A stretch of DNA of 52,018 nucleotides. Source: Caldilineaceae bacterium (GTDB lineage Bacteria; Chloroflexota; Anaerolineae; Caldilineales; Caldilineaceae). The notes below the pieces were generated by a model. The model saw only the letters and a program-made list of their open reading frames with translations, ran no database searches and had not been told where the DNA came from. Positions 1 through 7,497 of this stretch are shown one piece after another. Both the position numbers and the translations under genes were made by a program. Position 1 is the stretch's first letter. Each line of letters opens with the position of its first letter. Where the stretch lies: contig JALHQH010000006.1 of assembly GCA_022842065.1 (NCBI GenBank), forward strand, positions 87,447 through 139,464, written 5' to 3'.

Positions 1-459
1 CCGACGGTCAGCGAAGGCAACGCCACCACGGTTGTTACCGTGACGCCCCCTGGCGGTTCACCGATTGCCTGTAGCACCGATCCCATCGACTGCCCGTTGG
101 CCGTTGGGGAGAATATCATTGAGGTCACCGTCACCGCCGAAGACGGCACGGTGCAGACCTACACTATCGGCGTCACCCGCGAAGGTTCGAGTGATGCCAG
201 CCTGGGTGGCTTGGAAATCGGCACCGGCACGCTGACGCCAACCTTTGCCAGCAATGTCCTGAGCTACACCGCCAGTGTCAGCAACGTGGTCACGAGCCTG
301 ACCATCACACCGACGGTCAGCGAAGGCAACGCCACCACGGTTGTTACCGTGACGCCCCCTGGCGGTTCACCGATTGCCTGTAGCACCGATCCCATCGACT
401 GCCCGTTGGCCGTTGGGGAGAATATCATCGAGGTCACCGTCACCGCGCAGGATGGTAGC
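1..459 (+). repeat. Two near-identical 309-bp coding repeat units
   Basis: Bases 1 to about 150 recur at 310 to about 459 with very few changes (an att/atc difference near 119/428, then divergence after codon 45 of the unit). The period is 309 bp, that is 103 codons, matching one cadherin-like domain. Such DNA-level identity indicates recent duplication or homogenisation and the array probably continues upstream of the window. Confidence 0.8.
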
Positions 460-1653
460 ACCATGACCTATACCATTACGGTCACTGTGCCAACACCCCC
501 AACGGCAACGCCGACGCCAACAGCCACCAACCTGCCGCCTACCGCCACCAGCACCGCGACGCCAACGGCCACCAACCTGCCGCCTACCGCCACCAGTACT
601 GCGACGCCAACAGCCACCAACCTGCCGCCTACCGCCACCAGTACTGCGACGCCAACAGCCACCAACCTACCGCCTACCGCCACCAGCACCGCGACGCCAA
701 CAGCCACCAACCTGCCGCCTACCGCCACCAGTACTGCGACGCCAACGGCCACCAACCTGCCGCCTACCGCCACCAGTACTGCGACGCCAACGGCCACCAA
801 CCTGCCGCCTACCGCGACTGCGACACCAGTCAGCATCATCGCCGTCAATGATGCCGCCGGTACCCTACAAGGGGAGACCGTGGCGATTGCCCCGCTAGTG
901 AATGACAGCGCCAGTGCCGCCGGTACCCTTACCATCATCGGCGTTACCGTGCCGACACATGGGGCGGCCACCATTAGCAACGACGGCCAAACGGTGCGTT
1001 ATACGGCCGCAGCCAACTTTAGCGGCCTTGATGCCTTCATTTATACCGTGCAGCATAGCAGCGGTGCCACGACGACGGCGAGCATCGCGGTCATCGTTTC
1101 CGCCAAGGCAGAATCGGCGGCACCGGACGTGGCGCTGGTAGACCCCGACACGACCACGACAACCAACTTTAAGAGTGGGCCGCACACAGCCACGATCAGT
1201 GTGCCGGCGGGTGCCTACACTGGTACGCTCGGCCAAAGCGACATTTTCTACATCGCCTATACGGCCATTGTCACGCCGACGGCCCAGGTCTGGGAGCCAC
1301 CGACTGGTCAGCTCCGGTTTGCCGGATTACTCTTCACGCTTGATGCCTTTATCAACGACTTCAAACTTGAACACTATCATTTCCCACAATCACTGACGCT
1401 GACCCTTCACTATGCCGACGGGGCAGAGGGAATGAATCCACAATCATTGCAACTATACTACTGGACCGGCGAGGAATGGTCTACGGCGGGGCTAGAATTC
1501 GTTGCGCTTGACGAAGTGAATCATACGATCACCTATCGGGTGGCCCATTTCACCGAATTCGCCCTCTTCGGCACGCTCAACGCCACCAACCTGGGGGATG
1601 ATGATGAACCGCAGCCGGTGCGTAAGATCTATCTCCCGTCTGTAACGCGGTAG
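1..1653 (+). CDS. Secreted cadherin-like/Big-repeat protein with Thr/Pro linker, 3' part
   Basis: The reading frame is open from base 1, so the gene begins upstream of the window; the ATG at 40 is internal. The visible 550 residues hold parts of at least two cadherin-like beta-sandwich repeats (pattern SYTASVSN...VTVTPPGG...YTI.VTR), then a linker of seven copies of a 15-residue Thr/Pro/Ala unit, then a bacterial Ig/cadherin-like domain (roughly codons 278-365, starting AVNDAAGT and ending ASIAVIV), then a beta-rich C-terminal domain. The protein ends in KIYLPSVTR, a C-terminus resembling those of the two giant proteins at 42967-51788. Family knowledge says such proteins are exported surface adhesins or structural proteins; no catalytic motif is visible. 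The first two repeats are nearly identical at DNA level. Function is not assigned further. Confidence 0.85.
   Translation, partial: PTVSEGNATTVVTVTPPGGSPIACSTDPIDCPLAVGENIIEVTVTAEDGTVQTYTIGVTREGSSDASLGGLEIGTGTLTPTFASNVLSYTASVSNVVTSLTITPTVSEGNATTVVTVTPPGGSPIACSTDPIDCPLAVGENIIEVTVTAQDGSTMTYTITVTVPTPPTATPTPTATNLPPTATSTATPTATNLPPTATSTATPTATNLPPTATSTATPTATNLPPTATSTATPTATNLPPTATSTATPTATNLPPTATSTATPTATNLPPTATATPVSIIAVNDAAGTLQGETVAIAPLVNDSASAAGTLTIIGVTVPTHGAATISNDGQTVRYTAAANFSGLDAFIYTVQHSSGATTTASIAVIVSAKAESAAPDVALVDPDTTTTTNFKSGPHTATISVPAGAYTGTLGQSDIFYIAYTAIVTPTAQVWEPPTGQLRFAGLLFTLDAFINDFKLEHYHFPQSLTLTLHYADGAEGMNPQSLQLYYWTGEEWSTAGLEFVALDEVNHTITYRVAHFTEFALFGTLNATNLGDDDEPQPVRKIYLPSVTR
514..828 (+). repeat. 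45-bp tandem repeat coding a Thr/Pro linker
   Basis: Seven copies of a 45-bp unit encode ATPTATNLPPTATST. Copies differ only at a few third positions (acg/aca, ctg/cta, agc acc/agt act). It lies inside the CDS and keeps frame. Thr/Pro-rich repeats of this kind usually form extended, possibly glycosylated stalks between surface domains. Confidence 0.9.
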
Positions 1654-1670
1654 CCGCGCACGACTTTTCC

Positions 1671-1735
1671 CCATAAACGAATGAACCCACCGAGCGTGTT
1701 TCCCCAGCACGCTCGGTGGGTTCATTCGTTTATGG
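1671..1735. terminator. 28-bp perfect hairpin after the secreted protein gene
   Basis: Arms 1671-1698 and 1708-1735 are perfect inverted repeats around a 9-nt loop. There is no T-run behind the right arm, so it is not a classical Rho-independent terminator, but it sits 18 bp after the stop codon at 1653 and could end or stabilise the transcript. Confidence 0.6.
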
Positions 1736-1846
1736 GCCTCACACGAACCCTCACATTGGTTCCAGTGCTTAGCCACCAAACCGTTTACATCGTTTACAGA
1801 CAGTTCTCCGTAATCTACACAAATAAAAAAGGGTACCACAGACATA

Positions 1847-1875
1847 TTTACGCGCACATTCGTAGATGATACAAT
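1847..1875 (+). promoter_or_regulatory. Candidate sigma70-type promoter for the hybrid histidine kinase
   Basis: TTTACG at 1847-1852 and TACAAT at 1870-1875 are separated by 17 bp. The predicted start point near 1882 gives a leader of about 75 nt before the GTG at 1956. The rest of 1736-1955 shows nothing else I can name. Confidence 0.5.
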
Positions 1876-1955
1876 GTGCTGGCAACAATTGAACATTTGT
1901 CCTACCTGAAAAACAAGTAAGGTTCACAGATAAATAAACGTCGGAGCGTAGACAA

Positions 1956-4004
1956 GTGACACCAGAGACAACCCCCGAGTCGCAGCAAATGGATTTACAA
2001 AAGCGGTTGACTGCCTTCAACCAAGTCATTGTACAGTTAATGAAAGTGACATCAATCGATCAACTCTGTCGGGAAGCAATTAGCCTGGGGATCAAGACGT
2101 TAGGCTTTGACCGCCTGAGCCTCTACTTTACGCATCCCAGTGTGCCACACACAATTACCGGCACCTATGGCACCGATCCCACAGGTCAGCTCTGTGTTGA
2201 GTATGGTATCACCCTCCAGTTGAGTGAAAATGATTGGTTGATTAACCCTGCCTTTCTCAAAGAGACCCACAGCGGGCTCGCCACCAATAAAATATTATTT
2301 CAACCAGAAAAAGATAACCAGGTGAGGGCCGTTGGTACTGGTTGGAATGCCGCTGCCGGCCTCTGGGATGGCGAACAGTTGATCGGCTATCTCTTTACCG
2401 ACAATCTGCTGCACCAGCACCCTTACACAGCAACAGAAGGCGAACTGCTGGCAGCCTATGGGCTGGCCCTCGGCCATCTCTGTACACGGTTACGAACCGA
2501 GGCAGCATTGCACCAACGGCAACTCGATTATCGCGCCCTGCTCGAAGCAATTCCCGATCTCTTATTTTCGTTTGATCGAGAGGGGACCTTGCTGGGCTAT
2601 CATCGTCCGACAGGAGCCCAACTATACACCGAGACTGTTCAGATTATCGGGAAAAATCTGCGCGACCTGGTACCGGCAGCCCTCACGGCGCAGACCATGA
2701 CTGCCATTGCCACAACCTGTGCCACAGGTGAATGTGTCACCTTTGAATATAGCTTACCTATCGCCACGGAAACCCATTATTATGAGGCGCGCGTGATCGA
2801 GGCCGGCGATGGCATCATTATCGCGCTGGTGCGCGATATGACCGACCGCAAATTTTTGGAAGAAAAATTGATTGCCGCGCATAAGATGGAAAGTCTGGGG
2901 CGCATGGCTGGCGGCATTGCCCACGATTTCAACAATCTGCTGACCGTTATTCAAGGCTTTACCGGGCTGGCCGAACGCCAGGTCGAGCCCCATCAACCGC
3001 AACTCAGCAAAGCATTAACCCAGATTGCGATTGCCAGTGAAAAAGGCGCGCGGCTTACCAGTCAATTACTTTCCTTTGCGCGCAAACAAATGGTGGCACC
3101 GCAGATCTTAGATCTGAATTATAGTCTGCCTGAAATGCAGTTGGTGCTACGCCAGCTATTAAAGAGCACGATCGAGCTGCAGATTGTGCCAGCGCTCGAA
3201 CCGATGCGCGTGCGGATCGCCCGCAGTCAGCTCGAACAGCTCCTGATCAATCTGGCCACCAACGCCGATGACGCGATAGCTGATCGCGGCACCTTGCAGA
3301 TTCGTACCACCCGGATTACGCTTAGTGAAAGTGCGGCACAACGCTATCTAGACGCCCGGGCCGGTGAGTACGTACTGATGGAGGTCACCGATAATGGTGC
3401 AGGCATTGCGCCGGCTATTATGCCCAAAATCTTTGATCCCTTTTTTACGACCAAACAAGTGGCCAAACACAGTGGCCTGGGCTTAGCGATCTGTCACGGC
3501 ATTGTCCAGCAGAGTGGTGGCCACATTGCCGTCCGCAGTACGCTACAAGTCGCAACGACATTCCAGATCTTTTTGCCCTACATTCAGGGCCAGAGCAGTT
3601 CCTTGCCGCCGGCACACCCGAAGCCCGAGGGCCAGGGTCAAGAGACCATCCTGCTGGTCGAGGATGACACGGATGTCCGGACGATTACCACAGATTTACT
3701 GCTGGCCTTTGGCTACACCGTCTTACCCTTTGCCAAAGGCACAGAGGCCGTTGCCTTTGCACAACAGCAACCAACCGCCTTTGATCTCTTGGTCACTGAT
3801 ATGCTGATGCCACGGATGAATGGTCAAGAAGTGGCCAGCGCCCTGCTAGCCATTCGGCCCCAGCTACCCGTGCTCTTGGTTTCCGGTTATGTTGAAGCAC
3901 TCCCAGACGATCTTGTCAATCTCACCACCGTCGATTTTCTAGCCAAGCCCTACGCAACCCAAAGCCTGGCAAGGCGCGTACGCGCTCTGCTTGATCAGCA
4001 CTAA
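1956..4004 (+). CDS. Hybrid sensor histidine kinase/response regulator (GAF-PAS-HisKA-HATPase-REC)
   Basis: 682 residues starting at GTG, with GGAG at 1943-1946 nine bases upstream. No membrane segment is seen, so it is a cytoplasmic sensor. Order: GAF-like domain about 20-180, PAS about 190-300, HisKA with H-box AHDFNNLL (H323), N-box INLATNADDA (N436), ATP-binding motifs DNGAGI (D479) and GLGLAI (about 507-512), then a receiver domain about 563-682 with acidic pair E569/D570, phospho-acceptor D615 (VTDMLMP) and K664. The layout matches hybrid kinases in which phosphate is passed from H323 to the attached D615; an HPt partner or DNA-binding output is not encoded nearby. The signal sensed cannot be read from sequence. 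It stands alone, followed by a terminator at 4148-4196. Confidence 0.92.
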   Translation: MTPETTPESQQMDLQKRLTAFNQVIVQLMKVTSIDQLCREAISLGIKTLGFDRLSLYFTHPSVPHTITGTYGTDPTGQLCVEYGITLQLSENDWLINPAFLKETHSGLATNKILFQPEKDNQVRAVGTGWNAAAGLWDGEQLIGYLFTDNLLHQHPYTATEGELLAAYGLALGHLCTRLRTEAALHQRQLDYRALLEAIPDLLFSFDREGTLLGYHRPTGAQLYTETVQIIGKNLRDLVPAALTAQTMTAIATTCATGECVTFEYSLPIATETHYYEARVIEAGDGIIIALVRDMTDRKFLEEKLIAAHKMESLGRMAGGIAHDFNNLLTVIQGFTGLAERQVEPHQPQLSKALTQIAIASEKGARLTSQLLSFARKQMVAPQILDLNYSLPEMQLVLRQLLKSTIELQIVPALEPMRVRIARSQLEQLLINLATNADDAIADRGTLQIRTTRITLSESAAQRYLDARAGEYVLMEVTDNGAGIAPAIMPKIFDPFFTTKQVAKHSGLGLAICHGIVQQSGGHIAVRSTLQVATTFQIFLPYIQGQSSSLPPAHPKPEGQGQETILLVEDDTDVRTITTDLLLAFGYTVLPFAKGTEAVAFAQQQPTAFDLLVTDMLMPRMNGQEVASALLAIRPQLPVLLVSGYVEALPDDLVNLTTVDFLAKPYATQSLARRVRALLDQH

Positions 4005-4147
4005 GCGCAGGAGAGGTTCTCATTCTGAATTGAGTTTAGTTTGCGAGATCTTCGCTGTCTAGGTTACACTAAGCCTATTGGAGTATCGATGCCTGCACAG
4101 CGTAGGCGCAGGCAGGCTGATCGCATTACAATGGGAAGACCATATTG

Positions 4148-4196
4148 GCTCCTGCTTTCTTGATCCCAGGGATTGACAAGATGCGGGAGCTTTTTT
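4148..4196 (+). terminator. Rho-independent terminator after the hybrid kinase
   Basis: The stem GCTCCTGC (4148-4155) with GCGGGAGC (4183-4190) is followed directly by TTTTTT. Inside, TCTTG/CAAGA and ATCCC/GGGAT form further stacked stems. It lies 144 bp after the stop at 4004. Confidence 0.75.
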
Positions 4197-4221
4197 GATC
4201 CAGAGTTCTATACAGCGTTGA

Positions 4222-4326
4222 CGAAATGATGAGGGGTTCAGTTTGCTCGTTGGGGATTGCCAAATCCCCAACATGGGCCGGGGATTTGGCAATCCCCAAC
4301 GAGCAGTAAACCCTTATCATTTCGCT
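4222..4326. repeat. Long intergenic inverted repeat upstream of pdtaS
   Basis: The core arms 4245-4269 and 4280-4304 are a perfect 25-bp inverted repeat around a 10-nt loop. Outside the core the pairing continues imperfectly (CGAAATGAT... at 4222 against ...ATCATTTCG ending near 4324). No T-run follows. It fills most of the 4005-4373 gap together with the terminator before it. It could be a palindromic repetitive element. Confidence 0.7.
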
Positions 4327-4373
4327 AACAATGTACTAGTTTATCGGTAGCTAGATACGATCGACGACATGCC

Positions 4374-5990
4374 ATGAACAAGCAGATCAAGCAGTGCCCT
4401 GGGCTCAGTGAAGCCGATCTCGATCTGCTGCAACGCATTGAGCAAGGGTTAGCCATCACCGCTGATATCAGCCGCGCGGATATTTTAATCTGCACATTAC
4501 TTTCGCCGCAGCGGGCGCTGGTGGTGAGCCATGCCCAGCCCTGTTCCATCTCATCGCTCTATCGTAACTCGGCGGAAGGGCGCACTTTTACAAAAGAAGA
4601 TCAGCCGCTCATCCTGCGCGCGTTGACGAGTGGCAGTGGCGGGCGGTGGCAACGCGAAGTGTTGCGCCACGGTGCACCGGTGATCCAGGATGTCTATCCG
4701 ATCAGCAATGGCCAACGGGGCAACGGGGCGGAAAGGCAGCGTGCCGAACAGACGATTGGGGCGTTTGTCGTCGAAACCAACATGCTAGCTTACGAACGGC
4801 AACGACGGCGCAATCGGCACTTTCGCCGGGCCGTGCCCGGCTTAATTGAGATGTGTCTGCATGGTGAGATTAAGCAGGCGGAGAGTTTGGGGCGCTTTGG
4901 CATTTACGACGGCATCTATTTGGTTGATCACGAACGCCGCATTCGTTATATCAGCGGCAACGCCACCAACCTTTTTCGGACCGCCGGCATCCTCCAAGAT
5001 CCGAATGGGGCCCATATTTCCATGTTGGAAGCGGCCGATACCGAGTTAGTGGAGCGCACCTTTGCCAGTGAGGCCTGTCAGGAAGAACGCCAGGAATCAA
5101 ACGATGGTCGCATTTGGGTACGGCGGGCGGTACCGCTACGGATGCCTCCTTCGGACTGGATGCAGCTTTGGTTGGGCGTGCCCTGGTATGGCTTAGCCCA
5201 ACAGAAACAGGCCCAGATCGACGCTGTCTTCGTCATGGTCCAAAATGAAACGGAGAGCGTACAGAAGCAGCGGGAACTCAATGTCAAGTCAGCAATTATT
5301 CAGGAAGTTCACCATCGCGTCAAAAATAACTTGCAAAACATTGCTGCAATTTTGCGCATTCAGGCCCGTCGCGTCGAAAATGAGGAAGCCAAACAGCACC
5401 TCACCGACGCCGTCAATCGTGTCCTGAGCATGTCGGTGATTCATGAATTTTTGAGCCAGGATGAACATCGCCCCATCAGCCTGCGCGATGTCTGTCAACG
5501 CATTGCCAATCAAGTGGCACAAGTATCGAGCAATCCGGATCAGGAGATTGCCATTGTGGTTACTGGCCCAAACATCCGGTTGCCGGCCAGCCAGGCAACC
5601 CCGGCCGCCATGGCGATCAACGAGTTGTTGCTCAACGCCGTGGAACATGGGCTGCGCGACCGACGCCAAGGCGCAATTGATATTGCGCTGCGCGACTTGG
5701 GTGATGGAGTCGAGTTGACTGTCACTGATAATGGCAATGGGTTACCACCAGACTTTGGGGCCAAACCCAGCCGCAGTTTGGGCTTACAGATCGTCCAAAC
5801 GTTAGTAACCGACGATCTCAAGGGTACACTGAAAATCGAGTCCCTGCCATCGGCAACGGTCGCCGCTAACACAAGCGGAACGACAAGTACAACAGCAAGT
5901 GAAAGTAACACTGCGCAGCTCCCACAGCAGGGCAGCGAAGGGACACGTGCTACAGTCACTTTTCCCAAGCGATCAATGGGCATGGATTGA
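4374..5990 (+). CDS. pdtaS: PdtaS-type sensor histidine kinase (HisKA_2 family)
   Basis: 538 residues, no membrane segment. The N-terminal ~150 residues look like the GAF-like H_kinase_N domain, about 170-300 is PAS-like, and the kinase core has the HisKA_2 box EVHHRVKNNLQ (phospho-acceptor H313 or H314), N-box INELLLNAVEHG (416-424) and DNGNG (452-456). This box is typical of PdtaS/EutW-type kinases. Its usual partner, an ANTAR-domain regulator, is encoded next at 6138-6722, which strongly supports the assignment: PdtaS phosphorylates PdtaR. The C-terminal stretch around 495-525 contains a Thr/Ser-rich insertion in the ATPase domain, which is odd. The ATG start has no clear Shine-Dalgarno; another ATG four bases upstream is out of frame. 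Confidence 0.88.
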   Translation: MNKQIKQCPGLSEADLDLLQRIEQGLAITADISRADILICTLLSPQRALVVSHAQPCSISSLYRNSAEGRTFTKEDQPLILRALTSGSGGRWQREVLRHGAPVIQDVYPISNGQRGNGAERQRAEQTIGAFVVETNMLAYERQRRRNRHFRRAVPGLIEMCLHGEIKQAESLGRFGIYDGIYLVDHERRIRYISGNATNLFRTAGILQDPNGAHISMLEAADTELVERTFASEACQEERQESNDGRIWVRRAVPLRMPPSDWMQLWLGVPWYGLAQQKQAQIDAVFVMVQNETESVQKQRELNVKSAIIQEVHHRVKNNLQNIAAILRIQARRVENEEAKQHLTDAVNRVLSMSVIHEFLSQDEHRPISLRDVCQRIANQVAQVSSNPDQEIAIVVTGPNIRLPASQATPAAMAINELLLNAVEHGLRDRRQGAIDIALRDLGDGVELTVTDNGNGLPPDFGAKPSRSLGLQIVQTLVTDDLKGTLKIESLPSATVAANTSGTTSTTASESNTAQLPQQGSEGTRATVTFPKRSMGMD

Positions 5991-6010
5991 ACGCGATGAA
6001 TGCGACATAC

Positions 6011-6114
6011 TGCGGTTGAAATGGGAATCAGGGTTTCTACCGCAACAGAGGCTGGGGTTCCCATACAGAGCGAAGTATAGCTGATTAAAACGGTGCGCTG
6101 TAGAGCAAACAGCG
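6011..6114 (+). promoter_or_regulatory. Structured leader between pdtaS and pdtaR with AGAGC-loop hairpins
   Basis: Two overlapping, mutually exclusive stems can form: TGCGGT 6011-6016 with ACCGCA 6039-6044, and ATGGGAA 6021-6027 with TTCCCAT 6058-6064. Two small hairpins follow: ATAC/GTAT (6063-6066/6075-6078, loop AGAGCGAA) and CGCTGT/ACAGCG (6096-6101/6109-6114, loop AGAGCAA). Both loops have A at position 1 and G at position 4, as in the known ANTAR target hexaloops, though the loops drawn here are 8 and 7 nt. A Shine-Dalgarno AAGGAG (6124-6129) for pdtaR follows. That this is an ANTAR-bound leader is inference. Confidence 0.35.
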
Positions 6115-6137
6115 TGTAAAATGAAGGAGAGCGCAAC

Positions 6138-6722
6138 GTGGAACGAACCCGCGTGATCATCGCCGATGATGAGTCGCTGATTCGAATGGACTTACGCGAG
6201 ATGTTGACCAATCTTGGTTATCTCGTTGTGGGTGAGGCTGGTGATGGACGCAGCACGGTGAATCTGGCGCGCGAAGTCCGCCCAGACATTGTGATCATGG
6301 ATATCAAGATGCCGGATATGGATGGGATTGAGGCCGCCGAAATCTTGACCAGGGAGCGCGTCGCCCCGATCCTCTTGCTAAGTGCCTACAGCCAGCAAGA
6401 GTTGGTGCAGCGCGCCCGTCAGGCGGGGGTGGCCGGCTATCTGGTCAAGCCTTTCCGCGAAAGTGATCTCGCACCGGCGATTGAAGTGGCCCTGGCCCGC
6501 TTTAGTGAATTCCGCGCCATGGAGCGCGAAGTTGATTCGCTCCAAGATGCGCTAGAGACGCGCAAGCTGGTGGAACGCGCCAAAGGCATTCTGATGGATA
6601 CGCAGGGGCTAAACGAAAGCGAAGCCTTCCGCCGCATTCAAAAGATGAGCATGAACAATCGCAAACCTATGCGGGCCGTCGCTGATGCCATTATCCTCGC
6701 CCATCAGGTCAGCGAAGAGTAA
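6138..6722 (+). CDS. pdtaR: PdtaR-type response regulator with ANTAR RNA-binding domain
   Basis: 194 residues from GTG, with AAGGAG eight bases upstream. Receiver domain 1-120: acidic pair D10/D11, phospho-acceptor D55 (VIMDIKMPD), K104 (VKPF). A helical linker leads to the ANTAR domain about 130-190 (LETRKLVERAKGILM..., SEAFRRIQKMSMN). ANTAR regulators bind RNA hairpins after phosphorylation and act on transcription termination or translation. The matching kinase PdtaS is directly upstream (147 bp away). The next gene, a GT2 glycosyltransferase, starts only 6 bp after the stop, so the regulator and the glycosylation genes may share a transcript. Confidence 0.93.
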   Translation: MERTRVIIADDESLIRMDLREMLTNLGYLVVGEAGDGRSTVNLAREVRPDIVIMDIKMPDMDGIEAAEILTRERVAPILLLSAYSQQELVQRARQAGVAGYLVKPFRESDLAPAIEVALARFSEFRAMEREVDSLQDALETRKLVERAKGILMDTQGLNESEAFRRIQKMSMNNRKPMRAVADAIILAHQVSEE

Positions 6723-6728
6723 AGTGCT

Positions 6729-7490
6729 ATGGCTGGAAAACGTACAGGCGTGAAACTCTCGATCATCATGCCTGTTTACAATGAACAGGCAACCTTAGCG
6801 GAGATTGTCGAGCGTGTGCGCCAGGTTGACCTGACCATCGACCGCGAAGGGGTGAATCAATTTCTGCAGGGTCCACTCACCCTGGCCCGCGAAATTGTCA
6901 TTGTTGATGATGGCTCCACCGACGGCACGCGCGCGATCCTGGATCGCTGGCGCGCGCAAAAGCCAGATGACATGCAGATCATCTATCATGAACAGAATGG
7001 GGGCAAGGGAGCGGCCTTACGCACCGGCTTTCAACATGCCACCGGCGATATTGTTGTGATTCAGGATGCCGATCTGGAATATGATCCCCGCGACTATGTC
7101 AAGCTGCTCGTTCCCTTGTTAGAAGGACGCGCCCCCGTGATCTACGGCAGCCGCTTTCTGGGGGGCCCACGCGCCGCGATGAGTCTGAGCCATACCCTGG
7201 GCAATAAATTTTTGACTGTGATCACGAACGTGCTCTTTGGCACTTCGCTCAGTGACATGGAGACCTGCTATAAATGTTTTCGGCGCGATGTGATTGTCGA
7301 CATGCCGCTGCACAGCCGCCGCTTTGAGATCGAACCAGAGTTGACCGCCAAGATCCTCAAGCGTGGCTACACGATCTTTGAAGTGCCGATCAGCTACAAT
7401 GGCCGCGCCTTTCACGAAGGTAAGAAGATCAGTTGGCAGGATGGCTTTAGTGCGGTGCGCACGCTGCTGAAGTACCGTTTCGTTGATTGA
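6729..7490 (+). CDS. Family 2 glycosyltransferase, polyprenyl-phosphate mannose/glucose synthase type
   Basis: 253 residues, no C-terminal membrane anchor. GT-A fold features: SIIMPVYNE (11-19), VDDGSTDGT (59-67), GKGAALRTG (92-100), DxD-like DAD (113-115), and GSRFLGG and EIEPELTAK further on. This is the DPM1/GtrB-like subgroup that transfers a sugar from a nucleotide donor to polyprenyl phosphate on the cytoplasmic side. The following two genes encode membrane proteins, one a GT-C enzyme that would use such a lipid-linked sugar outside. It starts 6 bp after pdtaR and its end overlaps the next frame, so an operon is likely. Confidence 0.9.
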   Translation: MAGKRTGVKLSIIMPVYNEQATLAEIVERVRQVDLTIDREGVNQFLQGPLTLAREIVIVDDGSTDGTRAILDRWRAQKPDDMQIIYHEQNGGKGAALRTGFQHATGDIVVIQDADLEYDPRDYVKLLVPLLEGRAPVIYGSRFLGGPRAAMSLSHTLGNKFLTVITNVLFGTSLSDMETCYKCFRRDVIVDMPLHSRRFEIEPELTAKILKRGYTIFEVPISYNGRAFHEGKKISWQDGFSAVRTLLKYRFVD

Positions 7491-7497
7491 TTGTCTC

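Noticed and set aside
514..828. 45-bp tandem repeats as a CRISPR array
   Set aside because: Repeats are directly adjacent without unique spacers and code for a Thr/Pro linker in frame.
468..980. Minus-strand frame coding Val/Ala/Gly repeats
   Set aside because: It is the antisense of the Thr/Pro repeat; composition is a by-product of the repeat and no ribosome site is present.
1671..1735. Hairpin as insertion sequence end
   Set aside because: No transposase or matching second copy in the window; it is treated as a 3' hairpin.
6011..6115. Classical ANTAR antitermination site
   Set aside because: No T-run follows any of the hairpins, so a terminator/antiterminator switch is not visible; only the weaker translational idea is kept.
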